This document shows, piece after piece, positions 49,803 through 63,999 of a DNA stretch of 64,000 nucleotides. The notes under the pieces are model-generated. The model was not told where the DNA came from. It searched no databases and saw only the letters and a list, made by a program, of their open reading frames with translations. Numbering within the stretch: the stretch's first letter is position 1; each line of letters begins with the position of its first letter. The translations under genes and the position numbers were made by a program. Where the stretch lies: positions 2,590,074 through 2,654,073 of the forward strand of contig NZ_AP024887.1 in NCBI RefSeq assembly GCF_024346995.1, read 5' to 3'. This DNA comes from Vibrio palustris. Lineage in GTDB: Bacteria > Pseudomonadota > Gammaproteobacteria > Enterobacterales > Vibrionaceae.

Positions 49803-50966
49803 ATGAACCGAATTGTGATTGTCGATTGTCTACGCACTCCGATGGGGAGATCTAAGCAAGGATCTTTTAGACACATTCGTGCTGAAGATCTTTCCGCACA
49901 ACTTATGTCAGGGATCCTCCAAAGACACCCTCAACTTGATCCCCATTGGATCGAAGATATTTATTGGGGATGTGTACAACAAACCCTAGAGCAAGGTTTT
50001 AATATTGCCAGAAATGCGGCGCTGCTCGCTCAGCTTCCAAAACAAATTGGAGCTGTTACGGTGAATCGCTTATGTGGGTCATCGATGCAAGCGCTCCATG
50101 ACGCAGCGCGATCTGTCATGGTTGGCGACAGTAACTTCTGCCTTGCAGGCGGCGTTGAACACATGGGACACGTTGCGATGAATCATGGTATTGATATTCA
50201 TCCACAACTTAATCATGCAGTTTCTAAAGCATCGGCAATGATGGGATTAACAGCCGAAGTTCTCGCTCAGCATTATGCTATCTCACGCCTTAGACAAGAC
50301 GAATTTGCTTTATCGTCACACCAAAAAGCCAGTCAAGCATCACAAAACCACCAGTTTGATAAAGAAATCTTACCTATATGGGGACACCAAACCGATGGAA
50401 CATTCGCCTCAATTAATACAGATGAAGTCATTCGACACGATGCAACGCTCAATACAATGCAAACCCTATCACCAGCGTTTGATCCGCATAAAGGCACCGT
50501 AACCGCGGGGAACTCCTCGGCTATTTCCGACGGAGCATCGGTTATGCTCATTACTACCGAGCAACATGCCAAACAACATAATCTCCCTATACGAGCGATA
50601 ATAAGATCCATGGCTGTCGCTGGATGTGAACCTGTTACTATGGGTTTAGGGCCAATTCCCGCCACTCATAAAGCATTAAAACGAGCCAAACTCACCTTAC
50701 AAGATATTGATGCTATCGAGCTTAACGAAGCGTTTGCCGCGCAATCACTGGCATGTATTGAAGCATTAGGTTTAGAGGATGTACTCGATACAAAAATCAA
50801 TCTGCATGGTGGAGCGATTGCACTCGGTCATCCTTTAGGATGTTCCGGTGCGCGTATCTGTACTTCGCTCATCAATGTGATGGAAGAAAAGAATGCACAA
50901 TTTGGTCTCGCGACTATGTGTATTGGCATGGGACAAGGTATTGCGACCATTTTTGAGCGTCCCTAA
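49803..50966 (+). CDS. fadA: FadA, 3-ketoacyl-CoA thiolase
   Basis: Thiolase of 387 residues. The nucleophile Cys is in [16 protein letters not shown], and the acid/base residues lie in [19 protein letters not shown] and [15 protein letters not shown] at 49800 also opens the frame, but the ATG at 49803 was preferred; AAGGAG at 49788-49793 suits either. Partner of FadB, with an intrinsic terminator downstream. Confidence 0.95.
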   Translation: MNRIVIVDCLRTPMGRSKQGSFRHIRAEDLSAQLMSGILQRHPQLDPHWIEDIYWGCVQQTLEQGFNIARNAALLAQLPKQIGAVTVNRLCGSSMQALHDAARSVMVGDSNFCLAGGVEHMGHVAMNHGIDIHPQLNHAVSKASAMMGLTAEVLAQHYAISRLRQDEFALSSHQKASQASQNHQFDKEILPIWGHQTDGTFASINTDEVIRHDATLNTMQTLSPAFDPHKGTVTAGNSSAISDGASVMLITTEQHAKQHNLPIRAIIRSMAVAGCEPVTMGLGPIPATHKALKRAKLTLQDIDAIELNEAFAAQSLACIEALGLEDVLDTKINLHGGAIALGHPLGCSGARICTSLINVMEEKNAQFGLATMCIGMGQGIATIFERP

Positions 50967-50984
50967 CCTTGGAAGATAAATAGC

Positions 50985-51012
50985 AAAAAGCCGCCATTAT
51001 TGACGGCTTTTG
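50985..51012 (+). terminator. Intrinsic terminator of fadBA
   Basis: AAAAGCCG (50986-50993) pairs with CGGCTTTT (51004-51011), with a ten-base loop and a T-run. It lies shortly before the convergent glmU stop. Confidence 0.82.
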
Positions 51013-51072
51013 TTCATTGTCGCAACTCATGACTAAGCGTGATCACTCACGACAATCACACGTTCATATCGA

Positions 51073-52434
51073 TTATTTTTTTACTGGTCGCTGCCAATCA
51101 GCAATACGACGCTCTGGCGCGCGAGTGATAACCAATTCACCATCATTGTCGATGTCTTTTGTTACTGTCGTTCCCGCACCAATCGTTACACCATCAGCGA
51201 CTTTAACTGGCGCGACTAATTGGGTATCAGACCCAACAAATACATCATTACCAATAATAGTTTGATGTTTATTAGCACCATCATAATTGCAGGTAATCAC
51301 ACCCGCCCCTAAGTTTACGCGCTGGCCAATTTGTGCATCACCTACATAGGCTAAGTGATTGGCTTTCGACCCCTCACCCAGCGTGGCGTTTTTCACTTCA
51401 ACGAAATTACCCACGTGAGCATCGTTATGTAACTCAGCACCTGGTCGTAAACGAGCAAACGGACCGACAGTACAAGTTTCACCAACCGTGGCATTTTCAA
51501 TAACGCTATACGGACGGACAACTGTATTATCATCGATTTCGCAATCAGTCAGTACACAACCAGCACCAATTACAACGTTATCGCCCAGGCTTACTTTGCC
51601 TTCAATAATAACGTTAGCATCAATTTCCACATCCTTACCGCACTGCAGTTCACCACGTAAATCAAAACGGCTTGGATCGCGTAGCATTACGCCTTGAACC
51701 AATAATTTGTGGGCACATTCTGCTTGGTACACTCGCTCTAGACGAGCCAGTTGTACGCGATCATTCACGCCTTCCACTTCACTGTCTTTTACCGGATGAA
51801 TAGATTGAATAACACGGCCTTCATCATGAGCGGCGGCAATAATATCCGTCAGGTAATACTCACCTTGTGCGTTATCATTACTTAATCCACTTAACCAACG
51901 TTTTAAGTCACGACCGTCAGCAACCATGACACCTGTATTAACTTCTTGAATCGCTTTTTGTGCGTCAGTCGCATCTTTTTGCTCAACAATCGCAACTACA
52001 GAATCATTTTCACGAACAATACGTCCATAGCCCGTAGGATTATCCATCACGAGTGTTAATAGACCAATACCACCTTCAGGCTGGCCGTCTAACATACGTT
52101 CTAATGTCTCTTCAGAAATTAGCGGTACATCCCCGTAAAGCACGAGTACTTTTTCGTCATCAGAAAAATGAGGTGCGGCTTGATTCACCGCATGACCGGT
52201 GCCTAATTGATCCGCTTGGAGAACCCAATTAACAGACTCGTTTTCAAGCGTTTTCTGCATGAGATCGCCACCATGTCCATAGACCAAGTGGATGTTATTG
52301 ACACCAATACCATTACAAGTATCGATAACATGTTTTACCATGGGTTTACCGGCCAAAGTATGCAGTACTTTGGGTAAAGCCGAATGCATCCTTGTGCCTT
52401 TGCCTGCGGCAAGAATCACTGCGCTGAATTTCAT
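51073..52434 (-). CDS. glmU: GlmU, bifunctional GlcNAc-1-P uridyltransferase / GlcN-1-P acetyltransferase
   Basis: Makes UDP-GlcNAc for peptidoglycan and LPS. The N-terminal pyrophosphorylase motif [25 protein letters not shown] and the GDVPL segment are present. The C-terminal left-handed beta helix shows hexapeptide repeats ([19 protein letters not shown] and others) and the catalytic region [28 protein letters not shown]. 453 residues, normal. Downstream of the atp operon, separated by that operon's terminator. Confidence 0.97.
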   Translation of the reverse strand: MKFSAVILAAGKGTRMHSALPKVLHTLAGKPMVKHVIDTCNGIGVNNIHLVYGHGGDLMQKTLENESVNWVLQADQLGTGHAVNQAAPHFSDDEKVLVLYGDVPLISEETLERMLDGQPEGGIGLLTLVMDNPTGYGRIVRENDSVVAIVEQKDATDAQKAIQEVNTGVMVADGRDLKRWLSGLSNDNAQGEYYLTDIIAAAHDEGRVIQSIHPVKDSEVEGVNDRVQLARLERVYQAECAHKLLVQGVMLRDPSRFDLRGELQCGKDVEIDANVIIEGKVSLGDNVVIGAGCVLTDCEIDDNTVVRPYSVIENATVGETCTVGPFARLRPGAELHNDAHVGNFVEVKNATLGEGSKANHLAYVGDAQIGQRVNLGAGVITCNYDGANKHQTIIGNDVFVGSDTQLVAPVKVADGVTIGAGTTVTKDIDNDGELVITRAPERRIADWQRPVKK

Positions 52435-52530
52435 GAATTACCTACGTATGACGTTAATTAAAAAAATAAAAATATTCACTCGTATTCTAACCACTGTCTC
52501 TACAATAGTTAATTTCCTACGTGTCAATTT

Positions 52531-52570
52531 ATAAAAAAAATAAACAAAAAGGCGACCATAGGCCGCCTTT
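52531..52570 (-). terminator. Intrinsic terminator of the atp operon
   Basis: On the minus strand, AAAGGCG-GCC-loop-GGTCGCCTTT is followed by a long T-rich run (complement of 52531-52547). Located 28 bases after atpC. Confidence 0.88.
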
Positions 52571-52597
52571 CTTTTTACATCACGCTGTTAACAAGCA

Positions 52598-53020
52598 TTA
52601 ACGACGTTTTTTGGTCAGCTCAATGACTCGAATTTGAGCCATTGCTTTAGCTAGTTCACTTGCCGCTTGTGCAAAGTCCATATCACCATGCTGATTCTTA
52701 ATATGTTCCTCAGCACGCTGTTTGGCTTCTTCAGCCTTCGCTGCGTCAAGATCTTCACCACGAATCGCCGTATCAGCCAGTACTGTCGCAGTACCGGGCT
52801 GAACTTCAACAATACCACCAGAAACATAAATAATTTCTTCGTGGCCGTGCTGCTTCACAATACGCACCATACCAGGCTTGATAGCGGTCAGCAGCGGAGT
52901 GTGGCCATGGAAAATTCCAAGCTCACCTTCGCTACCGGTCACCTGAAATGTTTCTACCAGACCAGAAAACAGGTTTTTCTCAGCACTGACTACATCCAGA
53001 TGAAAGGTTATTGCTGCCAT
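52598..53020 (-). CDS. atpC: AtpC, F1 ATP synthase epsilon subunit
   Basis: Epsilon subunit of 140 residues. An N-terminal beta sandwich ([22 protein letters not shown]) is followed by a two-helix C-terminal hairpin rich in Ala and Glu, which inhibits the enzyme. Last gene of the operon, 18 bases after atpD. Confidence 0.96.
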   Translation of the reverse strand: MAAITFHLDVVSAEKNLFSGLVETFQVTGSEGELGIFHGHTPLLTAIKPGMVRIVKQHGHEEIIYVSGGIVEVQPGTATVLADTAIRGEDLDAAKAEEAKQRAEEHIKNQHGDMDFAQAASELAKAMAQIRVIELTKKRR

Positions 53021-53038
53021 ATCGCCTCCTAATTAGCC

Positions 53039-54466
<1,428 letters not shown>

Positions 54467-54476
54467 TTACCTAAGC

Positions 54477-55343
54477 TTAAACCGCAGCTGCGCCACTCAC
54501 AATTTCTGACAGTTCTTGTGTAATCGCCGTTTGACGGGCTTTGTTGTACACAAGTTCTAAATCATCAATTAAATTAGACGCGTTATCTGTAGCAGCCTTC
54601 ATCGCAATCATCCGAGCCGCTTGCTCACAGGCAAGGTTCTCAACAACGCCTTGATAAACCTGAGACTCTACGTAACGTAGTAGTAAGGCATCAAGAAGAG
54701 GTTGTGGCTCTGGCTCGTAGATATAATCCCACGAGTGCTCACGCTGCATCTCTTCACTGTCTGATTTAGGCAAAGGCAGCAATTGATCGATCGTTGGTTG
54801 TTGTACCATCGTATTAACAAACTCGTTAAACACAACGTACAGGCGATCCAATTCACCATTATCATATTTCTTCAGCATCACGCCAACAGAGCCGATCAAG
54901 TCTTCTAGGCTTGGTGAATCACCAAGACCCGATACTTGAGCGGCCACTTTTGCGCCAGACTGTGCAAAAAAGGACGTTGCTTTTGAACCGACAAGACCGA
55001 GCTCAACTTCAACCCCTTTGTTCTGCCATGACTTCATATCAACAAGGGCTTTCTTGAACAAGTTAATGTTCAAACCACCACATAAGCCACGGTCAGTAGA
55101 AACAATGATATAACCAACACGTTTCGCTTCACGCTCTTCTAGGTAAGGATGACGATACTCTAGATTCGCGTTGGCGACATGACCGATCACTTTACGCATC
55201 GTTTGCGCATATGGACGGGAAGCCCGCATCGACTCTTGCGAACGACGCATTTTAGAAGCGGCTACCATTTCCATTGCTTTCGTAATTTTCTGAGTGCTTT
55301 TAACACTACCGATTTTACTACGTATTTCTTTTGCGCCGGCCAT
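54477..55343 (-). CDS. atpG: AtpG, F1 ATP synthase gamma subunit
   Basis: Central rotor shaft, 288 residues. The N-terminal coiled-coil strand [34 protein letters not shown] and the C-terminal [36 protein letters not shown] are highly conserved. Two adjacent ATGs exist; the second (55343) has GGAG at seven bases and matches the family start. Confidence 0.97.
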   Translation of the reverse strand: MAGAKEIRSKIGSVKSTQKITKAMEMVAASKMRRSQESMRASRPYAQTMRKVIGHVANANLEYRHPYLEEREAKRVGYIIVSTDRGLCGGLNINLFKKALVDMKSWQNKGVEVELGLVGSKATSFFAQSGAKVAAQVSGLGDSPSLEDLIGSVGVMLKKYDNGELDRLYVVFNEFVNTMVQQPTIDQLLPLPKSDSEEMQREHSWDYIYEPEPQPLLDALLLRYVESQVYQGVVENLACEQAARMIAMKAATDNASNLIDDLELVYNKARQTAITQELSEIVSGAAAV

Positions 55344-55386
55344 CATTACTCTCCATTAGTAGGTGGCATTGCTGCCACCAACTTCT

Positions 55387-56928
55387 TTACCAAGTTTGGG
55401 TTGCCTTGAAATCTTGAACAAGTTTATTCAACTTCTCTTCGATCTCTTTGTTATAAGCACCCGCCTTGCCAATCTCTTCTGCTAATTCAGCATATTGAGA
55501 GTGGGCGTACGATAGTAATGCGGCTTCAAAATCTAGAACTTTGTTCAATTCTACATCTTCAAGGTAACCACGCTCTGCAGCGAAGATTGATAAACCTTGA
55601 TCGAAAATAGACATTGGTGCGTACTGATGTTGTTTCATCAGTTCAGTCACCTTCTGACCATGATCTAACTGTTTCTTCGTCGCAGCATCAAGATCCGATG
55701 AGAACTGAGCAAACGCAGCCAATTCACGGTATTGAGCAAGAGCAGTACGAATACCACCCGCCAATTTCTTGATGAGTTTGGTTTGCGCAGAGCCACCAAC
55801 ACGAGAAACAGAAATACCTGGGTCAACCGCAGGACGAACGCCAGCGTTGAACAGTTCAGTCTGTAGGAAAATCTGACCATCCGTAATCGAAATTACGTTG
55901 GTTGGTACGAATGCAGATACGTCACCAGCCTGAGTTTCGATAATAGGCAGAGCCGTTAAAGAACCCGTTTTACCTGTCACTTCACCACCTGTTTTACGCT
56001 CAACATATTCAGCGCTAACACGAGATGCACGTTCTAGTAGACGTGAATGAAGGTAGAATACGTCACCTGGGAAGGCTTCACGGCCTGGTGGGCGACGTAG
56101 CAATAGAGAAATCTGACGGTAAGCAACCGCTTGTTTAGATAGATCATCATAAACAATCAGTGCATCTTCACCGCGGTCACGGAAATACTCACCCATTGCA
56201 CAACCAGAGTATGGTGCAAGGTATTGTAATGCCGCAGATTCAGACGCAGACGCAACCACAACGATAGTGTTACGTAGAGCGTCATGCTCTTCTAGTTTAC
56301 GAACAACGTTCGCAATCGTAGACGCTTTCTGACCAATCGCTACATAAATCGAGTAGATACCAGAATCTTTCTGGTTAATGATCGCATCAATCGCCATCGC
56401 AGTTTTACCTGTCTGACGGTCACCGATAATCAACTCACGTTGACCACGGCCGATTGGCACCATTGCGTCAACCGATTTGTAACCTGTTTGTACAGGTTGA
56501 TCAACCGATTGGCGATCAATAACGCCTGGTGCAATCACTTCGATAGGAGAAGTCAGTTTAGCGTCGATTGGACCTTTACCATCAATAGGCTCACCCAGCG
56601 TGTTAACAACACGGCCAAGCAATTCAGGACCAACAGGCACTTCAAGAATACGACCAGTACCTGTAACTTTATCGCCTTCCTTTAGGTTAGCGTACGGGCC
56701 CATTACAACTGCACCTACTGAGTCACGCTCAAGGTTAAGTGCTAGCGCGTAACGGCCACCCGGTAATTCAATCATTTCACCCTGCATCACGTCCGCTAGG
56801 CCGTGAATACGGATAATACCATCGCTTACAGAAACGATAGTACCTTCATTGCGAGCTTCAGTGACAACGTCAAATGATTCAATACGTTGTTTAATTAGAT
56901 CGCTAATTTCCGTGGAATTAAGTTGCAT
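55387..56928 (-). CDS. atpA: AtpA, F1 ATP synthase alpha subunit
   Basis: Non-catalytic nucleotide-binding subunit, 513 residues as in E. coli. The start [17 protein letters not shown] (56928) was chosen because an upstream in-frame extension overlaps atpH. The P-loop is [30 protein letters not shown] and the [17 protein letters not shown] segment are typical. Confidence 0.98.
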   Translation of the reverse strand: MQLNSTEISDLIKQRIESFDVVTEARNEGTIVSVSDGIIRIHGLADVMQGEMIELPGGRYALALNLERDSVGAVVMGPYANLKEGDKVTGTGRILEVPVGPELLGRVVNTLGEPIDGKGPIDAKLTSPIEVIAPGVIDRQSVDQPVQTGYKSVDAMVPIGRGQRELIIGDRQTGKTAMAIDAIINQKDSGIYSIYVAIGQKASTIANVVRKLEEHDALRNTIVVVASASESAALQYLAPYSGCAMGEYFRDRGEDALIVYDDLSKQAVAYRQISLLLRRPPGREAFPGDVFYLHSRLLERASRVSAEYVERKTGGEVTGKTGSLTALPIIETQAGDVSAFVPTNVISITDGQIFLQTELFNAGVRPAVDPGISVSRVGGSAQTKLIKKLAGGIRTALAQYRELAAFAQFSSDLDAATKKQLDHGQKVTELMKQHQYAPMSIFDQGLSIFAAERGYLEDVELNKVLDFEAALLSYAHSQYAELAEEIGKAGAYNKEIEEKLNKLVQDFKATQTW

Positions 56929-56941
56929 GCTCCAATCCCCA

Positions 56942-57475
56942 TCAAGACTGCAATGCATCGCTCAGGCGGCCTAAACGACCACGTGCTGAGTTATCAATGA
57001 CTAAGTCTCCGGCTCGAATTACAACCCCAGCTAGTAGGGTCTCATCTATACTGCAGTTCAGCAGAACTTTACGCTCAAGGCGCTGCTCCAGTTTGCTGCT
57101 AATATCTGTTTTTTGTTGTTCAGAAAGTTCTGTTGCAGAAATAACATCTACATCAATTTTCGACTCATGCTCTTTTTTCAAAGCATGGAACTCAACACAA
57201 ACATCAGGCATGACGTCTAAACGTCCGTTTTCAGCCATTACCTTAATTAGGTTTTGACCGAATTCATCAAACTGTTCGCCACAAACACCGATAAATATTT
57301 CTGCAAGTTGTTTTGCAGACATTGAGCTTGTTAATAGCTCATGCATTTGCTCGTTGTTTGTCACTTCAGCAGCGAATGTCAACATCTCAGACCATTGGTC
57401 TAACTGCTGCTTCTCCACCGCAAAATCGAATGCTGCTTTAGCATAGGGGCGTGCAATTGTAGTCAAAGTAGACAT
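56942..57475 (-). CDS. atpH: AtpH, F1 ATP synthase delta subunit
   Basis: Stator subunit linking F1 to the b dimer, 177 residues. The start [20 protein letters not shown] at 57475 is the family N-terminus and follows the atpF stop closely. The C-terminal [24 protein letters not shown] motif is diagnostic. Confidence 0.96.
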   Translation of the reverse strand: MSTLTTIARPYAKAAFDFAVEKQQLDQWSEMLTFAAEVTNNEQMHELLTSSMSAKQLAEIFIGVCGEQFDEFGQNLIKVMAENGRLDVMPDVCVEFHALKKEHESKIDVDVISATELSEQQKTDISSKLEQRLERKVLLNCSIDETLLAGVVIRAGDLVIDNSARGRLGRLSDALQS

Positions 57476-57488
57476 AGCGCCCCCACCC

Positions 57489-57959
57489 TTAAAGTTTTGC
57501 AGTAATGTTGTCGAGAATATCTTTATGCGCGTCTTTATCGACAGAACGCTCAAGAATCTTCTCAGCACCAGCTATTGCCAGAGTTGCAACTTGTTTACGC
57601 AGTTCATCGCGTGCACGATTACGTTCTGCTTCAATTTCAGCATCAGCGTGGTCAAGAATCTTCTGACGTTCCGTCATAGCTTCTTCACGTGCTTCATCTA
57701 AAATCTGTGCTTTACGTTTATTCGCTTGCTCGATGACCTCAGTTGCTGTGCGCTTCGCTTCTTTCATTTGTTCAGAAGCGTTAGCTTGTGCTAGATCTAA
57801 GTCTTTTTTTGCTCGCTCAGCGGCTTGCAAACCGTCGGCAATTTTTTGCTGACGTTCTTCGATCGCTTTAATGAGTGGCGGCCATACATATTTCATGCAG
57901 AACCAAACAAACATAATAAAAGCGATTGCTTGACCTAGCAGAGTTGCGTTCATATTCAC
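57489..57959 (-). CDS. atpF: AtpF, Fo ATP synthase subunit b
   Basis: Peripheral stalk subunit of 156 residues. One N-terminal span ([23 protein letters not shown]) is followed by a long Ala/Lys/Glu-rich helix that dimerises. Between atpE and atpH, 13 bases from the latter. Confidence 0.96.
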   Translation of the reverse strand: MNMNATLLGQAIAFIMFVWFCMKYVWPPLIKAIEERQQKIADGLQAAERAKKDLDLAQANASEQMKEAKRTATEVIEQANKRKAQILDEAREEAMTERQKILDHADAEIEAERNRARDELRKQVATLAIAGAEKILERSVDKDAHKDILDNITAKL

Positions 57960-58034
57960 AACAGCTACCCCCTATTTGGACAGACTCGTGTTAATCAATG
58001 GCAAAACCTTCGCTTTGCCTACGGAAAAACGTGA

Positions 58035-58316
<282 letters not shown>

Positions 58317-58358
58317 CTAAAGTGCCCAATAAAAGCTTTAAAAATAAAGTATAAAAAA

Positions 58359-59192
<834 letters not shown>

Positions 59193-59197
59193 TCATC

Positions 59198-59587
59198 CTA
59201 TTTTTTGTTGTTGATAAATAATACTGGCGCAAAAATATTAACACCCAGTGCCAGCAAATAGGTTATTTTCAGAGGAACAAGTTCCACCTGAATATACATG
59301 TAAGCGACAGAAAATAGCGCTACAGTAATGAGAATTTTCAGTACTTCACCTGTATAGAACGAAGCCGCGATACGCTTGGCAGCGCGAGCTCCACTAAACA
59401 AAAAAGCACATAACGCAAATACAGCATTAGCGATGACACAAATGCCACCCCCTATTAGCGCTGAAAATCCCCATTCAGCATTCACCACAACAGCCATTCC
59501 TGTTGCCACAACCATAACTGCGCACAGCTGGATCAATAACAATTGCTTAGCAAGCTCTCGTCCCGGTCTAGCTAACGCAGCTACCAT
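59198..59587 (-). CDS. atpI: AtpI, ATP synthase accessory membrane protein
   Basis: A 129-residue protein with four spans, first gene of atpIBEFHAGDC. AtpI is a non-essential factor that helps c-ring assembly or stability in several bacteria. The SALIGGGICVIANAVFALCAF segment is typical. The 188 bp upstream (59588-59775) should hold the operon promoter, but I see no convincing consensus pair. Confidence 0.93.
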   Translation of the reverse strand: MVAALARPGRELAKQLLLIQLCAVMVVATGMAVVVNAEWGFSALIGGGICVIANAVFALCAFLFSGARAAKRIAASFYTGEVLKILITVALFSVAYMYIQVELVPLKITYLLALGVNIFAPVLFINNKK

Positions 59588-59775
59588 GTATTCTACCTCG
59601 CGTAGTGTGCTTCGATTAACAACAAATAAAATCGAAGACTATGCTGAAAATTGTATACATTTGCCATAAAGCTTGGCAATGCAAATACCACAAAAAGTTA
59701 CAGTTTTGCTTACAAGTCGACAACTTTTCATTTAAAAAGTCATTTTTTACAATTGATACGGCTCAATTATGTCAT

Positions 59776-60657
59776 TTAGCTTTCTAGTTTGGCAATGACT
59801 TGTTGTAATTTGTCAGGTTCATCAAGGTTAATCGTGAGTTTCGATTTACCTCCCTTCCCCCGTACGATGGAGACTTTACCTCCTAACTTCGTACTCAAAT
59901 TTTGTGATATTTGTTTAATTTCTACGTCTTCTACCACATTTTTGTCATCAGATACATCAGAAAGGCATTTTTTAACTAATTGCTCGGTCTGTCTAACGGT
60001 CATTTGTTTTTTAGCAACGCGTTGGGCAATATCGACTTGTTGTTCGCCCTCGAGCATTAATAATGCGCGAGCATGCCCCATTTCAAGCTGTTTAGTTTCA
60101 ACAAAATACTTAACTTCATCCGCCAATTGATTGAGGCGTAACAAGTTACTGACCGTCGTACGCGATTTACCAATCACATCTGCGACTTGTTGGTGGGTAA
60201 GTTTGAATTCGTTTTGTAAACGTTCTAAAGCTTGTGCTTCTTCGATAGCATTGAGATCTTCACGTTGGATATTTTCAATCAAAGCCATAGCAACGGCTGC
60301 ATTGTCAGCAACCTGCTTAATCAAACATGGGACTTTATTCAATCCAGCGAGACGAGCAGCGCGCCAACGACGTTCACCAGCAACGATTTCATAGCCCCCC
60401 GATTGTACCGGACGAACAACAATAGGTTGAATGATACCTTGCGATTGAATAGAAGCGGAAAGCTCCTCTAACGCCTCTGAAGACATATCTTTACGCGGTT
60501 GATAAATACCAGGCTTTAAGTTGTTAATCGCTAACTCAGCAAGCTCACCGTCTATAGAGACTTCTTGAGCGTTTGGACTCTCGTGTTGGTTTTCACGAGA
60601 CATTGAACTGGTGGCCAACAAGGCATCCAACCCTTTTCCTAAACCACGTTTAGACAT
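59776..60657 (-). CDS. parB: ParB, chromosome partitioning protein
   Basis: Chromosome-I ParB of 293 residues, a parS-binding CTPase clamp. The N-terminal MSKRGLGKGLDALL contacts ParA, GYEIVAGERRWRAARLAG holds the arginine-rich CTP-binding box, and LTHQQVADVIGKSRTTVSNLLRL is the helix-turn-helix that reads parS. Its targets are the three sites at 27771, 37327 and 37387. It follows parA by 26 bases. Confidence 0.97.
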   Translation of the reverse strand: MSKRGLGKGLDALLATSSMSRENQHESPNAQEVSIDGELAELAINNLKPGIYQPRKDMSSEALEELSASIQSQGIIQPIVVRPVQSGGYEIVAGERRWRAARLAGLNKVPCLIKQVADNAAVAMALIENIQREDLNAIEEAQALERLQNEFKLTHQQVADVIGKSRTTVSNLLRLNQLADEVKYFVETKQLEMGHARALLMLEGEQQVDIAQRVAKKQMTVRQTEQLVKKCLSDVSDDKNVVEDVEIKQISQNLSTKLGGKVSIVRGKGGKSKLTINLDEPDKLQQVIAKLES

Positions 60658-60683
60658 GTAAACGAATTCCTTAAATTAAAACT

Positions 60684-61457
60684 TTATGCGGGGACTTGCT
60701 CACGACGTAACATTTCGCCAGCTAATGCTAGATAGGCTTTCGCACCAGCCGAATATTTATCGTAATACATCGCCGGCTTGCCATGACTAGGCGCCTCGGC
60801 CAAACGAACATTACGTGGGATCACCGTTCGATAGACTTTCTCACCGAAGTGTTTCTTTAATTGGTCTGACACTTCGTTGGACAATCGATTGCGGGGATCG
60901 TACATAGTACGCAACAACCCCTCAATTTTTAGATTTTCATTCACCACTGCCGCCAGCTTACTGATGGTATCCATCAACGCGGTTAACCCTTCAAGCGCAA
61001 AATATTCACACTGCATCGGTACTAATACCGAATCTGCAGCGGCCATTGCGTTAATAGTAAGCAAATTCAAGGCTGGTGGACAATCAATAAAGATGTAATC
61101 GTAGCTATCGCGCACAGCTGAGATTGCATTCTTTAGACGTACCTCACGGGCGAAGACTTCCATTAGCTTAATCTCTGCAGCGGTAACATCACCGTTAGCA
61201 GCAATCAAATCATAATGTCCTGTTGTATTCCGACATACCACATCATCAAATGCAGCGTCTTCGACTAACAATTCGTAAGCGGTTGCATCAACTTGGTATT
61301 TATCCACTCCGCTTGCCATGGTGGCGTTGCCTTGTGGATCCAGATCAATGACCAAAACCTTGCGTTTCGTCGCTGCCATAGAAGCGGCTAAGTTAATACA
61401 GGTTGTCGTTTTACCAACCCCGCCTTTTTGGTTGGCAATTGCTACAATTTTTCCCAC
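60684..61457 (-). CDS. parA: ParA, chromosome partitioning ATPase
   Basis: Deviant Walker A ATPase of 257 residues that moves ParB-parS complexes. KGGVGKTTTCINLAASMA, VIDLDPQGNATM and IFIDCPPALNLLTINAM are diagnostic, and the short N-terminus marks the chromosomal Soj-type. Downstream of rsmG, 14 bases from its stop, in the conserved mnmG-rsmG-parAB order. Confidence 0.97.
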   Translation of the reverse strand: MGKIVAIANQKGGVGKTTTCINLAASMAATKRKVLVIDLDPQGNATMASGVDKYQVDATAYELLVEDAAFDDVVCRNTTGHYDLIAANGDVTAAEIKLMEVFAREVRLKNAISAVRDSYDYIFIDCPPALNLLTINAMAAADSVLVPMQCEYFALEGLTALMDTISKLAAVVNENLKIEGLLRTMYDPRNRLSNEVSDQLKKHFGEKVYRTVIPRNVRLAEAPSHGKPAMYYDKYSAGAKAYLALAGEMLRREQVPA

Positions 61458-61471
61458 AGTGTGCCTCGCTA

Positions 61472-62104
61472 TTATCCCTTGCGAGATAAGGTTACAAGAT
61501 GACGCTTACCTTCTAACTCCGGAATATCTAAAGATTTGACACAGTTCACACAACACCATTCAGGTAGCTGATCAATTTCATCTTGATCAACTTGCCCTTT
61601 CAGTGCGAGGAATACACCGGTCTCAGCTTTAGGTAAAGTTTCACACCAATGGACCATATCACTCATCGAAGCAAATGCTCGGCTTAATACGGCATCAAAC
61701 CCTTCACCAGCATCGTATTCTTCGACGCGGCTTTGTACAGGTATGACATTACGAATACCAAGCTCATGAATGACTTGTTTAATAAACCGAATACGTTTAC
61801 CTAAACTGTCCAGCAACACGAAATCCTTATCAGGATTCATAATCGATAATGGGATCCCCGGCAGACCAGGTCCCGTACCGACATCAATGAATCTTTGTCC
61901 GTCGAGAGAAGCGCTAACCACAATACTATCGAGGATATGTTTGACTAACATATCCATCGGGTTTCTTACAGAAGTCAAGTTATACGCTTTATTCCACTTA
62001 TTGAGAAGCTCCACGTATCCCACTAACTGGTCTCTTTGGTGCTCAGACACGACTAAATCTGTCTGAGCAATCAAACTGTCGAGTTTGGTTCGCAATGGAT
62101 TCAT
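61472..62104 (-). CDS. rsmG: RsmG, 16S rRNA (guanine-527-N7)-methyltransferase
   Basis: SAM-dependent methyltransferase of 210 residues, modifying G527 near the decoding site; loss gives low-level streptomycin resistance in several bacteria. [23 protein letters not shown] and [17 protein letters not shown] (SAM motif) are diagnostic. The start ATG shares one base with the mnmG stop (TAATG), so translation is coupled. Confidence 0.97.
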   Translation of the reverse strand: MNPLRTKLDSLIAQTDLVVSEHQRDQLVGYVELLNKWNKAYNLTSVRNPMDMLVKHILDSIVVSASLDGQRFIDVGTGPGLPGIPLSIMNPDKDFVLLDSLGKRIRFIKQVIHELGIRNVIPVQSRVEEYDAGEGFDAVLSRAFASMSDMVHWCETLPKAETGVFLALKGQVDQDEIDQLPEWCCVNCVKSLDIPELEGKRHLVTLSRKG

Positions 62105-63999
62105 TACGCCACTTCCCCTTTCTTAAGCATACCGTGCTTTTTAAGGTGTACCAGTAAGATTGAAATTGCTGCAGGAGTTACACCTGAAATTCGTGATGCA
62201 ATACCAATTGTTTCCGGCTTTGTATCCGTCAACTTCATCACGACTTCGTTCGATAACCCTTTTACTTGGCTATAGTCTAAGTCAAAGGGTAACTGAGTAT
62301 GTTCATGGCGAAGTGATTTTTCAATTTCGTCTTTTTGACGTTGGATATACCCTTCGTATTTCACCTGAATCTCGACTTGTTCTGCAGCTTGCGCATCATC
62401 AAGTTTTGGCGCAAATGCATCAAGTGAGGCAACTAAGTCGTAATTCATCTCAGGTCGACGTAATAAATCGGTGCCGTTTGCTTCACGAGTGAGCGGTGTT
62501 TTAAGGACATCATTCAATTCGTTGATGCCAGGCGATGTTGGGTGCATCCATACAGAACTTAAACGTTGGCGTTCACGTTCGATATTTTCGACTTTTTCAT
62601 TAAAGCGCGCCCAACGCGTATCGTTGACAAGGCCAAGCTCACGCGCTTTTTCTGTTAAACGAAGATCCGCGTTATCTTCACGTAGTAATAAACGATATTC
62701 CGCACGAGACGTAAACATACGATAAGGTTCTTGCGTACCCATCGTAGAAAGATCATCGATCAACACGCCCATGTAGGCTTCATCACGACGTGGGCTCCAA
62801 CCTTCTTTGCCTTGGCTAAATAAGCTCGCGTTCAACCCGGCCATTAGACCTTGAGCACCAGCCTCTTCATAACCGGTTGTGCCGTTGATTTGTCCTGCAA
62901 AGAACAGACCTTTGATAAACTTAGTTTCGTAGGTATTTTTCAGGTCACGGGGATCAAAGTAATCGTACTCAATCGCATAACCTGGACGCATAATATGTGC
63001 GTTTTCAAACCCTTTCATCGTTCGAACGATCTGTAATTGGACATCAAACGGTAAGCTGGTGGAAATACCATTAGGGTATAGTTCACGGCTATTTAGCCCT
63101 TCAGGCTCAATAAAAATCTGATGGCTATTTTTATCAGCAAAACGCATTACTTTGTCTTCAATCGACGGGCAATAACGTGGACCAATACCTTCAATGACAC
63201 CAGAGTACATTGGGCTACGATGTAGATTCTCACGAATAACATCATGAGTATTATCATTGGTGTGAGTGATAAAGCATGGAATTTGTTGCGGATGTTGAGT
63301 GCGATTTCCCATGAATGAAAATACAGGGGTTGGATTATCACCATCCTGCTGAGCAAGCTCAGAAAAATCAACACTGTTTGCATCAATCCGTGGTGGTGTT
63401 CCTGTTTTTAAACGATCGACTCGAAATGGCAAATCACGTAAACGATCGGCTAATGCGATCGATGGTGGATCGCCTGCACGGCCACCAGAGAAGTTTTCTA
63501 ACCCGATGTGGATCTTACCTCCCAAGAAGGTACCTACGGTCAATACAACGGATTTGGCTTTGAATTTAAGACCCATTTGAGTCACAACACCGGTAACTTG
63601 ATCGTTTTCAACGATAAGATCATCGGCAGACTGCTGGAACAGAGTTAGATTCGGTGTATTTTCCAGAGCATTTCGAACAAACGCTTTGTACAACGCTCGA
63701 TCGGCTTGAGCTCGAGTCGCTCGAACAGCGGGGCCTTTGGATGCGTTGAGAGTTCGAAATTGAATACCTGCGTGGTCAATAGCTTCAGCCATCAAACCGC
63801 CCATGGCGTCGATTTCTTTGACAAGATGCCCCTTGCCAATACCGCCGATAGCTGGATTGCAAGACATCTGTCCGAGAGTATCAATGTTGTGAGTGATTAG
63901 TAGGGTTTTTTGGCCAGTGCGAGCGGCGGCTAAAGCGGCTTCCGTTCCTGCATGACCGCCACCAACCACAATGACGTCAAATGTTTCGTGATAAAGCAT
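62104..63999 (-). CDS. mnmG: MnmG (GidA), tRNA uridine 5-carboxymethylaminomethyl modification enzyme
   Basis: FAD-dependent enzyme that, with MnmE, modifies U34 of several tRNAs. 631 residues, complete: the ATG lies at 63999, one base from the window edge. The N-terminal FAD motif [19 protein letters not shown], the [22 protein letters not shown] block, the [11 protein letters not shown] segment and [21 protein letters not shown] are all present. In vibrios oriC of chromosome I lies just upstream of this gene. Confidence 0.98.
   Translation of the reverse strand: MLYHETFDVIVVGGGHAGTEAALAAARTGQKTLLITHNIDTLGQMSCNPAIGGIGKGHLVKEIDAMGGLMAEAIDHAGIQFRTLNASKGPAVRATRAQADRALYKAFVRNALENTPNLTLFQQSADDLIVENDQVTGVVTQMGLKFKAKSVVLTVGTFLGGKIHIGLENFSGGRAGDPPSIALADRLRDLPFRVDRLKTGTPPRIDANSVDFSELAQQDGDNPTPVFSFMGNRTQHPQQIPCFITHTNDNTHDVIRENLHRSPMYSGVIEGIGPRYCPSIEDKVMRFADKNSHQIFIEPEGLNSRELYPNGISTSLPFDVQLQIVRTMKGFENAHIMRPGYAIEYDYFDPRDLKNTYETKFIKGLFFAGQINGTTGYEEAGAQGLMAGLNASLFSQGKEGWSPRRDEAYMGVLIDDLSTMGTQEPYRMFTSRAEYRLLLREDNADLRLTEKARELGLVNDTRWARFNEKVENIERERQRLSSVWMHPTSPGINELNDVLKTPLTREANGTDLLRRPEMNYDLVASLDAFAPKLDDAQAAEQVEIQVKYEGYIQRQKDEIEKSLRHEHTQLPFDLDYSQVKGLSNEVVMKLTDTKPETIGIASRISGVTPAAISILLVHLKKHGMLKKGEVA

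Noticed and set aside
61296..61306. DnaA-box-like TTATCCACT within parA
   Set aside because: Single imperfect match in coding sequence without neighbours; oriC should lie right of the window.
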